Assembly (NCBI GenBank): GCA_949357655.1
Contig: CASHTG010000010.1
Span: 992,001-1,056,000, forward strand
Length of the DNA stretch: 64,000 bases
Source of the DNA: Parascedosporium putredinis
Lineage: Eukaryota; Ascomycota; Sordariomycetes; Microascales; Microascaceae
Direction of reading: 5' to 3'
The notes under the pieces were generated by a model. It was given only the letters and a program-made list of their open reading frames with translations. It did not search any database and was not told where the DNA came from. Every line of letters begins with the position of its first letter. Within the stretch, counting starts at the first letter, position 1. Made by a program: the position numbers and the translations under genes. Below, piece after piece: positions 37,901 to 48,527 of this stretch.

Positions 37901-38950
37901 CGCAAGACCAATCGAGTGAGGCGAGCACGAGGTATGGCAGAAGACGTTTCAATGTTCTCTCAAGGATACGACAGAGGCAACTTTGCGCATCTCATACCCC
38001 TCTTCCCGTGAATGGGCGGTCGGTTTGACAGGCCAGCTTGGAAGGAGAGAAAGAGAGAGAGAGCTCTGGTAAGCATAAACCTGCTCCACTTGAATTTAGC
38101 CTTCCGGTCTTCCGTCTCCGGGGTTTCGGGGTCCCGGGGCCCACTCAGAATTACACCCAATGGTACACTCCGAAGCGGCTCACTATCTATACCAGAAAGC
38201 TTGTCGTCCTAAGACTTATGGGTCCTGCCAGAAGGTCTTATCAGATCGTCTCGGCCTAGTGCTCGCGGGCGGCACGATCCCTCTGCTGACAAGAGCAAGC
38301 GAACAGCAAGAGCGAAAAGAAAGTTTGGGAAAAATAGCCATCTGCTTGGAATCCTAAGACTAGGAACGGGTGGCTGGTCCCGGACAGCCAACTCATTTTT
38401 GGCTTCAAAGCCGGGTCTAGGCTCAGAATGCTTCTATCTTTTTTTTTCACCCCTCCTTAGTGTGGAATCTGAGGCTCCCGGTCGCTGAGCCGCAACGACC
38501 GCGGGAAGGGGGAAAGAGGGGTTATCCAGGCCTTAGAGCAAGCTTTTGACGATGTAAGTGGTTGCATCTTCCCCAACCACCCCTTGCGATCCGCAACGGT
38601 TCACCTCACGAAAGATTCCATCCCGTGCCTAGACCTTTCTTTTTTTTTTTTCCTTTCTTCTTCTTCTTCTTTTTGTTGGATTCTCACTCTTTGCTACCTT
38701 AATTATTGCCTTGCGAAACGCGGCTCAAGCACCAGAGGAGAAAAGGGAGCTTTTGGTATTAATATGAGACCAAACCGGCAGATTTGATCAGAGACCCCGA
38801 AGAGGGAAAAATAAGGAAGGGTCGTGGAAGGATGTGAGACGAGACACTCCGTCTGCCCCCTCCTCCCCCACTTCACCCCAACTTTTCTTGTTTTATGGAC
38901 AGCACAACCTCAAACGAAACCGCCCGTGCCCCTTGCCCTCCACCCCATCC

Positions 38951-38978
38951 CACTCACTCACTCACTCACTCACTCACT
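38951..38978 (+). repeat. (CACT)7 microsatellite
   Basis: Seven perfect CACT units followed by a (CT)n run (TTTCTCTCTCTGTCTC). It lies in sequence with no coding support. Confidence 0.95.
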
Positions 38979-39350
38979 TTCTCTCTCTGTCTCTATCCCT
39001 CTCTGTCTCCCTCACTAATATCCCAACCGCTGCGTCGATCTGGTTCGTTCTCCCTACGCATTGACGACTCTGCCCCCTCCACGGCGCTCAACTTGTCATC
39101 CGCACACACCCCGGATCCTTGATCTGGGAGGAGGGGTTTGCTTTTCTCTATGTTCTTATGGTTCATTATAGCCTCATTATTGCCTCGCCCACGGGTGGAC
39201 AAGATCTAAGATGCAACCTCAAATATGGTTTCAAAGATTCATCTCCGTAGTGTCTATCGAAGGCGTCAAAAGTGCTGCTCATAGCTTTCATTTTGCGCTT
39301 CCCTTCCTACCTAGTGTACACGCCCTCTTCCTGCTTTCTACACGGTCGAT

Positions 39351-39374
39351 CCATGCCCTCCATGCCCTCCATGC
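39351..39374 (+). repeat. CCATGCCCT tandem repeat
   Basis: CCATGCCCT occurs twice in tandem, followed by a partial third copy, CCATGC. It is a short repeat without coding context. Confidence 0.8.
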
Positions 39375-42300
39375 ATCATCCCGCATCCCATCTCTCGCGT
39401 CCCATCAAAGCCCCATGCCTGTATTACTATCCATGTCCTTGCTCAACGCCAATGCCGTCGATCCTCTCTCTCTGTCCCAGCCGTCCATTCGATCTCCCAT
39501 GCTTTCCACCTCAAGTCTTTTGTGTTCTCATGTAACATGAAACAATGTTATCATCTGTCATCTCGTGGCCGTCCCCCTCCCCTCCTCTACCCACTCCTCC
39601 AAGTATTTCGCAGCGGCTCGCATCCTCACCCTACCTTACCCCGCAAAGAAAGCACATCCTCGTTCCCGTCTCAAAGCAATGCCATAAGCTTAAAAGCCTG
39701 GGAAGTATTAGGCGAGCCAAAGGAAAGGGAAGACCTCCCCTTCCCCCAGCCCCATGCTCTTTTGGGAAAAGATGGCGAACGGCGCAACGTGGGAAGAGTG
39801 CGGGGTTGGCAACGCCGTCTCACTAAACGAACCCAACTCCCGAACGCACAGATCAGAAGCGGCCGAGGTGGGAAACAGGCTACGTCCGTGTCAAGAGCCT
39901 GGATTCATCTATTGCGAAGCGTGCTGTAGCCTTTCCAGTTTTGTACCCTGATTTATTTTATTTCTTTTTCTTTCTACGCAAAGAAAGCCCTCGCCCTCCG
40001 TTTCTTTCATCTTTACCTCATACTTCCTGCTTCAATCCAAGGACCCCGTGGCTTATTGGATTGGATATGGATGGGTCATCCAAATTATGATTGTGCGGAT
40101 CGCGGGGATCCGTTGTTGCCGCGTGCATCGCGGGGCAAGGAAACAAAGAAGAGCGGATACTGGGAGAAATTGGAATGGGAGAGATCGAAAAGTCAGTCCC
40201 GAGGGAAGCCTTGCAGTGGCCAGGACGCCGGCTTCCAAAGGGTCCGTTCTCATCGTCCCCCTCGCCCGTCTTTTTTCTTTCCTTAGGTGCCCAGTTTATA
40301 CAAGCAAAGAGCCCTGGGGTCCCTCGTCATTGCTCTCCTCTACAGAGGCACACCCCTCTAGTCTCGCTCATGCCGTCCAACCTCTCGTGCCTCCACCCGG
40401 GCTAGTTAGCAGCGTTTGTGGCCAAGGCCCCTCCTAGACCAAGGCTCGCCATGCCGCCCAGCCATCGCCATCCCGGGCCCCAACCTTAATACGGCTCTGA
40501 TAATGCCCAAAAGAAGAAGTGCAAAGGGTTGCGCGGAGGAGAAAGAACCCTGTACGCATGGCTGCCGCGTGAGGACCGATGCCAAAATCGTCAAGATGCA
40601 CACCCTCCACTCTTCCGTGATGTCCTCACCCTCCTGGTCCATGGGGAGGGTAAAAGTCAGAGCGGCTCTTTTGAGTCTGTGATCCCCACCCGCTCCGCCG
40701 GGTTACCCCGGTGTACGCCCTAACTACATGGAAGACAGAATATAAAAAAGTTCGAATGGGGGCTACATCGCTTATCCTGCTTTCCCGCCTCACCTATCTT
40801 TGAGACGGCACAAGGTTGGGGAAGGGCCCAATTGACCCTGCAGCGTGGACGTGCGGTCCCGCAGGTATCGAACCCTCGCAGAATGTATTCCCTTGCATCC
40901 TTCTACTTTCTCCAGGCCCGTCCTTTTTCCCTCTTTCGTCTTCTTGGCTAGGATTAGACATCAACTTCTCGCATCACGCCGGGAGGACGGGCGGGGGTTG
41001 GATGTGAACATGTGCAACATGTATGCCATGATCATGTCTCTAACCCCAGTTAACCATGAAATACAAAAATTCCATTCCTTCTCTCTCGCCCGTATGTGCG
41101 TCTTCGATTTGGGGTTGAGGTCGGGGTTTTGGGGGATAGAGCCACACCGTTCTCCGGTCCTTTGTTCTTTTGGATTCTTCCCCGCTCTTCTCTCTCTCTC
41201 TTTCGAAACCTGACGACGGTAGAGGCGCAATATGAAACATCGTCCTGTCAACGGGTGAGCGCCGTCTGTTCGCCGCCATCGTCGATGATCTTCGTTCGTC
41301 CCTGCTCTGCTGGAGATTAGCCGACAGGCGGTCCTGTACCTGCCATGGGCTGTACCATTATCCCCTAAACCGTCTTGCTTAGGACTCAATATCTTCTCTG
41401 AGCTCCTCTTATATCGTCTCTACCACACATGAGGTTCCATATTATAGCAGTAGACCTTAGGGAGAGAGAGAGACGGGGAGGAAGCTACTCAATGGACCAG
41501 GATGGTTTCCGCGGTCACGCTCGCTTCTGTTCCCTTTGACGTTGACAGTATCATTTCAATCCATAAAGGTGACGGGCGCCACGTTGTTTGCTTGTTTCAA
41601 GATTCCCTGCCTCGTCCGCTTCTCCGTCTCATATCGACTATATTCCTGATTCGACCCCGTGTTGCTCCAGTTTCTTGGTTAACCCCGGAATTTCGAGGTT
41701 GGGGATGTCGTGGACCAAACTTTTACGCTCCCACGCCAACCTGAATCGGACATGTCGTCTCACCTCCTACTAGGCAATCCTCTCTCTTGGGTTTTCTTTC
41801 ATCTTCTGGCACCTAGAAAGACCTCCGCGATGATGCCATCCGCGGTAGCACCTAACTCCAAACGGGACCGAAAAAGCAGAAGAGGAGAGAAACCCGGAAA
41901 CGAGACGATTCACAATGTCTCTTGAGACACGCAAGCCCCTACATCTGCGGTCTTCGGTTCCTTCATCCTGAGCCTTCCTTCTCGCCTCTCTCCTGCCCCA
42001 CCCTACTTCGCCTGGTTAGAGAAGGACGGGTCTGGAGTACATTTCGTAGATTCCCCAAGCGGTAAGTTTTCTAATGAAGATTGGTCAGATCCCGTGTTCA
42101 ACATGCAAGAGAGGAGCCGGGGTCGGTCCGGTGCATGAGAGTCGGGTCTCGCCCACTATATCCCCGTCCCGAGGCACAGCAGCCTGGTTATCTCGCCTCT
42201 CCTCTTTTTCTTTGTTAACCTCCCTAGATGCTCCGCATCTTAGACATGCGGGGCAAGTTGGAACCATAAAGCTCTTCTCTTACCTGGTTTTCCTCCCACT

Positions 42301-43036
42301 GGCTACACGGGAAAGGACGAGGGCTGAGGTTTGGCTTCGTTCCCCGCGAGGAAAGAGGGCGCGGCCTAATCGCCCACAAGGGTTGCCCTCCTGTCTTCGT
42401 AAGCTCTCTAGGAGCGATAGTGTCTCACTTCTTCTTTGAGCGCAAAACGATGGGGATATCGCTCGAACAAGCTATAGATGCTCTTTGAAACGAGAGTGAC
42501 AGCACAGGCGCTCCTGTTCCTAGGGTTGTCTGCATAGCCTCGTGGGATATCAACCTCAAGCAAGGATGAAAACCCACGAGCGGGAAGAGAGACAATGTAG
42601 ACCGCACTTTCCGGCCCCTTCGATAAGAGTATTACCGTTTATTAGCTCGTCATTATACAAACAACAGTCAAGGAAGGCTTAGTTACCGGAGTGTAGGTTA
42701 AGGGAAAAATAAAGACACAATTCTATTATTCATAGCTCCTGTTACATGTCGTGATTATTCCCTTTCCATCAATAAAACAAGCGGTAAGAAACCCGGGGAG
42801 GGAAGAAGAGAAGAAGAAGGGATGGACCCAACAGGAAGATACCACGGCGCAGATCAAGTGAAGCGGGAAGGGGATAACAAAAGAAAGATGAGTGGTTAAC
42901 AGCATCGTACAACAAACAGAGGGCATTCAAAACACCAAGCTCGCCACCGCCGCCCTGCCCTGCCCTGCCCCCAAATCTTTTTTTTTTTTTTTTCCTTTTG
43001 GGAAATCTATCCGTTCCTCCGGGTAGAAATCGAGTA

Positions 43037-44319
43037 CTAGTCACTAGTGCTGAAGTAGTAGTTCTCCCAGAGGTACTCATAATCTTCAAGGATGCCACCG
43101 ATGACGCCCGGTACCCTCTTCCTAACGCCTTCAACTACACCTTTAACCACGGACTCGTAAAAGGGTCCCCTCATAGCCCACCAGCCCATTGACCAACCCC
43201 TCCTGCGCCATTCATCTCTCTCTAGCGCCGTTGTCCGCAGGCCTTTATCGCGGAGTTGCCTCGCCGCGTACTCGACAGCGAAGCCCGCTAGCCAAGGGCC
43301 CCATGCCCGTCTTCTCGCCTCTGGCGACGATGCCTTGGAGAGGGCGAGGCACGTGGCGTATACTAGCGGCGCTAATATATGGAGCACCTCCGCAGCCTGG
43401 CCCGAGCCGCGTAGCTGGTTGAGGAGCTTGGTAGCGGGCTTGATGTCATCCGGGGTGAGCACTCTTGAAAGGAGGTATGATGTGATGTCCGACGCTGTGG
43501 GGAGCGAGGGCAGAGACATGCCTGTCCGCGGCATGACCCACTCCCTTTCATGTGCCGACTTGGTCGATGACGCTACTGAGGAAGGCGAGGTCGCCGACGT
43601 GCTCTCTCCGTCGTCAAATAATTCCGTTAGCGTAGATTCATCATCCGAAGAGGGGGCTCTTCCGCGATTGGCTCTCGCTCTGGCAAAACGGGCGACAAAA
43701 TTGGACGCGAGCTCGTGATACGCAGGAGCAAAAGCCGGCACACGGCCTTGATGAATTCGAGAAGCACCACAACTCTCCACCGTCCGTTCTCCCCACCCCT
43801 CCTGTTTGCCGCCATCTCGACCAGCAGTTCTGTGTATCGCACCATTTGCAACAGGAGCGCAATCCGCCGGTATAATCCGCTTCGCTGCGTCCAGTATCGC
43901 GTGTATCGCGTGTGCGGGGAGGGCGGGCGTTTGATGCCTGGGCCGCGCGATATCGTAGAGGCGGCGCGCGAAAGCAGGTTGTCATGATAGAGAGATAGAA
44001 GCTGCACACCAGAGTGCAACGTTTCCGATGCAATTTCTGCGTCACGAAAGCGGCCTAGGATTCAGGATCAAACTGTTAGTATTATATCTAGCCTCTCTTC
44101 TACCGATAGACGGTCAAGGGGTCAAGCATAGACAAAAGGAACAATGGGAGAAGGATAAAGCTAACCGGGGATGATGTACGTCAATGAACGAAGCGCCGAC
44201 TCAATCTGCGACACCTGACCCGAGTTCTTGGTAATAAACTCATCGTACATGTGAATTAACTTGGGCGGAGACAGCGCCGAACCTGCACCGCCGGCGGAAT
44301 GTCGGGGTAGTGCAGGCAT
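43037..44319 (-). CDS. PEX16: Peroxisomal membrane protein PEX16 (peroxin-16)
   Basis: Peroxin acting in peroxisomal membrane biogenesis and membrane-protein insertion. Exon 1 is 44319-44166 (start MPALPRHSAGGAGS, then LIHMYDEFITKNSGQVSQIE). A 111-nt intron (GTTAGC..CTAG) follows, and exon 2 is 44054-43037. Family hallmarks are the N-terminal YDEFITKNSGQVSQIES; SETLHSGVQLLSLYHDNLL; YWTQRSGLYRRIALLLQMV; the hydrophobic VVVLLEFIKAVCRLLLLRIT followed by SRPILSPVLPEREP; and the C-terminal GPFYESVVKGVVEGV and GILEDYEYLWENYYFSTSD. The frame breaks at a C5 run (43652-43656): six C join AEEPP to SSDDESTLTELFDDGE. The corrected length is 390 residues, normal for fungal PEX16. Without correction the gene looks like two overlapping frames. 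Confidence 0.95.
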
Positions 44320-45231
44320 TCTGATATCTCGAGGAGGCACTTGGTGAGACGGGTTGGCGCCAATCACGGAATTTAGAAAAATGTTGGCTTCCGAGTTGCC
44401 TTCGAATTCCGATTGGGGGTTTTTTTCGCTAGTAAAGAGGATGGGAGAGAAGGAGAAGGAGAAAGGAGAAAGGGACAACAGCGTTGACTACGCGAGCGGA
44501 TGGGGTTGGCCTAGTGTCATGGTGAGTTCGTCCTCCGCTCAATTGCTTTCATCGACGTTGGCTCGATGAGCCGAGGCTGCTTTGACCACAGAAGTCTTAT
44601 CATTCCTGAATGGGACTTGAAGGCAAATGGGCTTGTGGCGCTCGGGCAGTGACGACCAACCACAAGGCTTCAAAAGAGTTGATAGGTGTAACGTCGCAGA
44701 TTGGCGATAGCCCGATAATTGAAAGTATCATTAGCAACTGCATTTGCATCTCCAAGGTTAAACGGTCACCCACGAGGAGCTTGTGTAAGGCATATAAGGA
44801 TATATATCTATTTACAATTCACATCTAATAAACTCCAACCAAAATATATTCCTGGCCCCTTGGACATATCCACTACCGTGACCGCTCCAACTACGCTAAA
44901 TCGTTGCGGATGGGCAGCGACCATCACATGCTGTTCTCGCCGTCTTCGCCTAAAAGTACATGCGCCTAATCCCGTGCCATTGCTGCCCCGTCAACCCTGT
45001 TTTGCTTGTCTATGTTCAATCCAGCCCATAGATCCTAATATTACATGGATGTATATACATACGACGCTTCCCAAGAGTGTTCGCTATCAAGCAGATATCT
45101 CAACAATAGGAAAGAAAGAAATGAGACAGTGCTTGAGGGTGACAAAAGGTGAATAGTGATGAAGGTAGAAAAGGACGGAGGGAAAAAAAAAAAAAAAAAG
45201 AGTCAGTCAAGGAAGCTCTAACGCAGTTTAC
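44320..45231. other. Intergenic between PEX16 and the Zn2Cys6 gene
   Basis: 912 nt between the PEX16 start and the upstream gene's stop, both on the minus strand. It should carry the PEX16 promoter and the 3' UTR of the Zn2Cys6 gene. A CT-rich tract (minus strand) lies at 44,410-44,480. The A-run at 45,183-45,199 and the A/T-rich sequence at 44,795-44,850 are the only other notable points. Confidence 0.4.
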
Positions 45232-48200
45232 TTAAATCATTGCAAAACCAGCCTCTAGTAGCTCCCGTCCTGTGGGCAGTAGAGGCCTACCCTGCAAGGG
45301 GAATGGCCAGAATAGTGGATTGTCCGCAATCTGGGAGATCTCGTCTGTGACTGTCATCTGCCGGGGGACGAGGGTAACCTTATCACCGAGGGTGCTCCCA
45401 CCGCCCCCAGCCACACATAAAATCTTCAAGCTGCACGTTGGGCACGAAAAAGTTGAGGCTGCTAGTGTGCGGTCGGAGGAGGAGCCGATCCATGTCTTCT
45501 GTCGCCTCCGTTTTCTCGCGGCCCATGTCCACATCGAGGTTCCATTTCTTGGCCAGGTAGCAGAGAATATTGAGTGCTTGCTGCGCGAAGTGATGGCAGG
45601 GCGCCATCTCGGTCAAGTCGGAGATGCCCTGCCTGATGGATTGTAGGACGCGTGGGTCTGATCTGGAAGAAGGTGCTGCAGCGCCCAAACCACTACTATC
45701 AGGGCTGCTGGGACCTTGGGAACCAGGCTGCGGTCCGCTTGCCCCATGAGCGGACGAGGGCGCGGATGGCGGCGATGCAGCAATTGCCATGTGCATAATG
45801 GCCGATGTCAAGACGAAGTAAGGGACAAATGAGGGCGTCCGCCTAAGGGTATATAATTGGGAGTATGATCGCAGTAGATTCTGGATAGCGTCTGCCGCCT
45901 GCGAACACACGTCTCGGGGCAAGACCTTCGAGCCGATGATTTTCAGCTTGATCAGAGGCCGGAAAAGTAGCAAGATAGCAAAGTGATAGTACATGCTATG
46001 AGAAGTGGAAGGAAAAAGAACAAGATAAAGTCAGCTCAGCCTCCTAGTTTTTACGGTCAAGCCGACATAGAACAAACAAAAGAAGATAGGTTGGGAAAGG
46101 TGTCCTTGGTGGGGGCAGAGGGGGCTCCCTTTGCGCATTACGATCTCGTCGTACGTTGGAACTGTTCAAGGGGTAACTGCTTACTGCGCGAATAGTACTG
46201 CCGGCGTAAAGTTGTGGCCAAGGCGAAGGACCTCAGGGATGCGGTCGTACCAATCAAGATATTGCGTGTAAATCCCCAGCAGATCCCGGCTTGTCAGTGG
46301 CCGACCTGGAGAGTGGAGTATGTACAGGGACTGATGGACAAGTTCGCTTAGCTCGCAGAAGCACTTGTAGACTGAACGAACGTTGGACGGCTGTTCGCAA
46401 GAGCGTTGTAACGGGACACCTGAAGTCATGACAAGCAATGTTGATTAGTACGCAGCCCTCCCCGGCCCTCTTCGGCCCACGACTTGCCCCGTCTTCTCCG
46501 CGTCAAAGAAAGAGTCAAATACGCACCGTCATCTGTGTACGGGATCCATAGAGAGGCTTCAATGTCATCGATGATGGCGGGCTTGGGGGCAGGTGTGGGA
46601 CGCAAGAACACTGTGGCAGTGAGCCTGTGGCAAGCGACCAGGCACTTTCATATGCCAAGTTAGTGACAACGCGATAGCCCTGACGGCGAATGAGAAAAGG
46701 ACAAGGGAAAGAAAGAAACAACAAGGAAAAGAAAGGAAAAAGGGGGCACTCGGGAAAATCAATGGTCAGAAGAAAGTTGCACAGTAACCTACTGATCCAG
46801 TGCGAACGCGCCCCAAAACGTGGCTGCCCTAACGGCAATGTCGTCGTCGTTCCCCGTTCCGTTAGTCATGTGAAGGCCCATCTCGAGAGCTATCCGTATA
46901 CTCTGCCCGGCATAATACCAGCTTTCTGAATCTCGGCCACAGCTCGCCTCTCGTATTGACATGATCCCGAGTGCCTGGATTGTCGTGAGGCTACGATGAT
47001 CCGTCTCGAGGTGGAATAGGCGGAGGGACTCTTTAAAGAAGTGGTCACCAGACGTTGCAGGGTCGGTTGAATTTGCACGAGTGTTCGGTTGGTTCGAAAA
47101 GCGGCAGCCGAGGGCCAAGAGCGCATTCACAAGGATCGAGGAGCAGTACCGCCGCGTACCGTCTTTGAAGTCCTTAAGGAAATGCTCTTTGCTGAGAGAG
47201 GCGAACGTTGGATATTCCCAACAGAAATATAGGGCAAGGAGGTGCTGGACAAGACGGACATCGGACGTGATGGCAGTCCACTCCACATCCGGGACCTCCA
47301 TTTTAGGGACGTCCCGGGGCGATAGAACCTGGTCTAGCCAGCGGTATCTTTGACCGTACTCCGGAGAGCCTGACTCTGGGTGCATGCCTTCAACCCACGA
47401 TCCGACCCGAGGAGACGGCTGGCTGACTTCCGGGGTCCAGTTCATCATGCCCGCGTGGGAATCGCTCGTGGTTGAGACACCGCTCTGCGAGTGGGACGAA
47501 AAATGCCAGGGGCTATGCTGACTCTGGTCTATCTCTGAGGTCCGCAGGCCGGGCAAATGCGCCGAAGCTGGCAGAGGAGGATGCACTGGCCCGCTTCTAG
47601 CCTGCCTTGTGACTGGGCTATGTCCCGCACCAGCGCCCAAGCTTAATGCAGACATGGAACCGGGGCCAGAGCTTGAGAAGGCGAGGGGGTTATTCCCGAA
47701 GGCCGGCCGGCAGATGCGGCCTCTAACGGTCTTGAAAAGAGGGAACAGCTCCACCGCCGGAGGGCAACGTGCCTCAAGCCAGTCGGAGACAGCCTCAATG
47801 CTCTGGCCCCTCGCAGACGGTTAAGAACTTCTTGCCATAATTCTGGGCGAAGCAACGCCGAAATAACCTGTTCGCTGGATCTCTGACGCGTTCGGAGCTG
47901 CTCAATCTCAGATCGCAGATTTTCCTTCGACTGCCGGACTGGGACTTCGTAGATGCAATCAACATTTTTCTGGGCACGGCACCTGGTGCATGGTTTGAGA
48001 CCGTCGCACTAAGACAAGCGACAGTTCGCAAAAGAGGGAGATGGGTCAGCTGAGTTCGCGAGGTTCAACTCGCAAATGGAGACGAGAAAGCACATGGACA
48101 CGTTTCTAGGAGAGGTTGGGAAAAGCAAACTTGAAGCGCAGCGCTCTAAGCAAGAGCTGCCTGGCCTCTCGTTGGCAGGAGCAAAATAGGGTTGGAGGCA

Positions 48201-48527
48201 GGATATAGGCAAATGGACACCATACCTTCGCTCGCTTTTTGCGGCATTCTGTACACGCATTTGGCGTCACCACGCCATGGCCCCTGCGGCGCTTCGACAG
48301 TTGTCGGTTAGGATCTATCGGTGGAGCAGGGCCGCCTACTGCCACAGACCCTGGCCCCGTTGGGCCTGCAACAATTGAGGAAGAGGACGAAGAGAGAGCG
48401 CCAAGGGAGGAGGCCCAGGGGTGCCTGAAGCGGCAGAAGAGGGACGCGACTGCGATTCTGTGCGAGGCCCGGAGCTCGTTGCGGTTGGGGTCTTGGCCGT
48501 GGTCCGGGAAGAAGCCGCGTCCTCCAT
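45232..48527 (-). CDS. Zn(II)2Cys6 transcription factor, NirA/NIT-4-like
   Basis: Predicted nuclear regulator. Exons: 48527-48226, 48008-46793, 46644-46527, 46419-46185, 45995-45232; all junctions are GT..AG. The Zn cluster is split by intron 1 after ECRKKRAK and fits C-x2-C-x6-C-x5-C-x2-C-x7-C (about residues 91-118). It is followed by a coiled-coil linker (SKENLRSEIEQLRTRQRSSE). The fungal-specific regulatory domain (about 345-600) contains LALYFCWEYPTFASLSKEHF, ILVNALLALGCRFSNQ, TIQALGIMSIREASCGRDSE and IDDIEASLWIPYTDDG, a sequence set typical of proteins annotated as nirA/nit-4-like. Similarity in this domain does not prove a role in nitrate use. Four frame breaks: near 48405-48420, 47807-47810 (G4 for G5, coding strand), 46585-46589 (C5 for C6), 45404-45408 (G5 for G4). 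The corrected length is 878 residues. Confidence 0.9.

Larger units (their letters stand above)
18039..43036. other. 25-kb stretch without a recognisable protein gene
   Basis: Between the C2H2 start codon and the PEX16 stop codon I find no domain, no splice-linked set of frames and no sustained protein-like reading frame on either strand. The longest frames (20025-20687, 23964-24776, 26416-27243, 28337-28993, 30390-30935) are rich in runs such as FFFLF or KKEKERKK, which come from pyrimidine or purine tracts. The sequence is not A/T-biased overall, so it does not look like RIP-mutated repeats, and no long internal duplication is evident by eye. It holds numerous poly(T)/poly(CT) tracts, short microsatellites and GGATCCAT-type repeats. 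The first kilobases next to 18 kb should contain the C2H2 promoter. Non-coding transcripts or a very long regulatory region are possible but not shown. Confidence 0.55.

Noticed and set aside
18039..43036. RIP-mutated transposon block
   Set aside because: The sequence is not A/T-rich and lacks obvious TpA excess or long repeats by eye. A dinucleotide count would settle it.
43335..43718. Open frame antisense to PEX16
   Set aside because: Shadow of the PEX16 coding sequence; the minus-strand reading matches the family.
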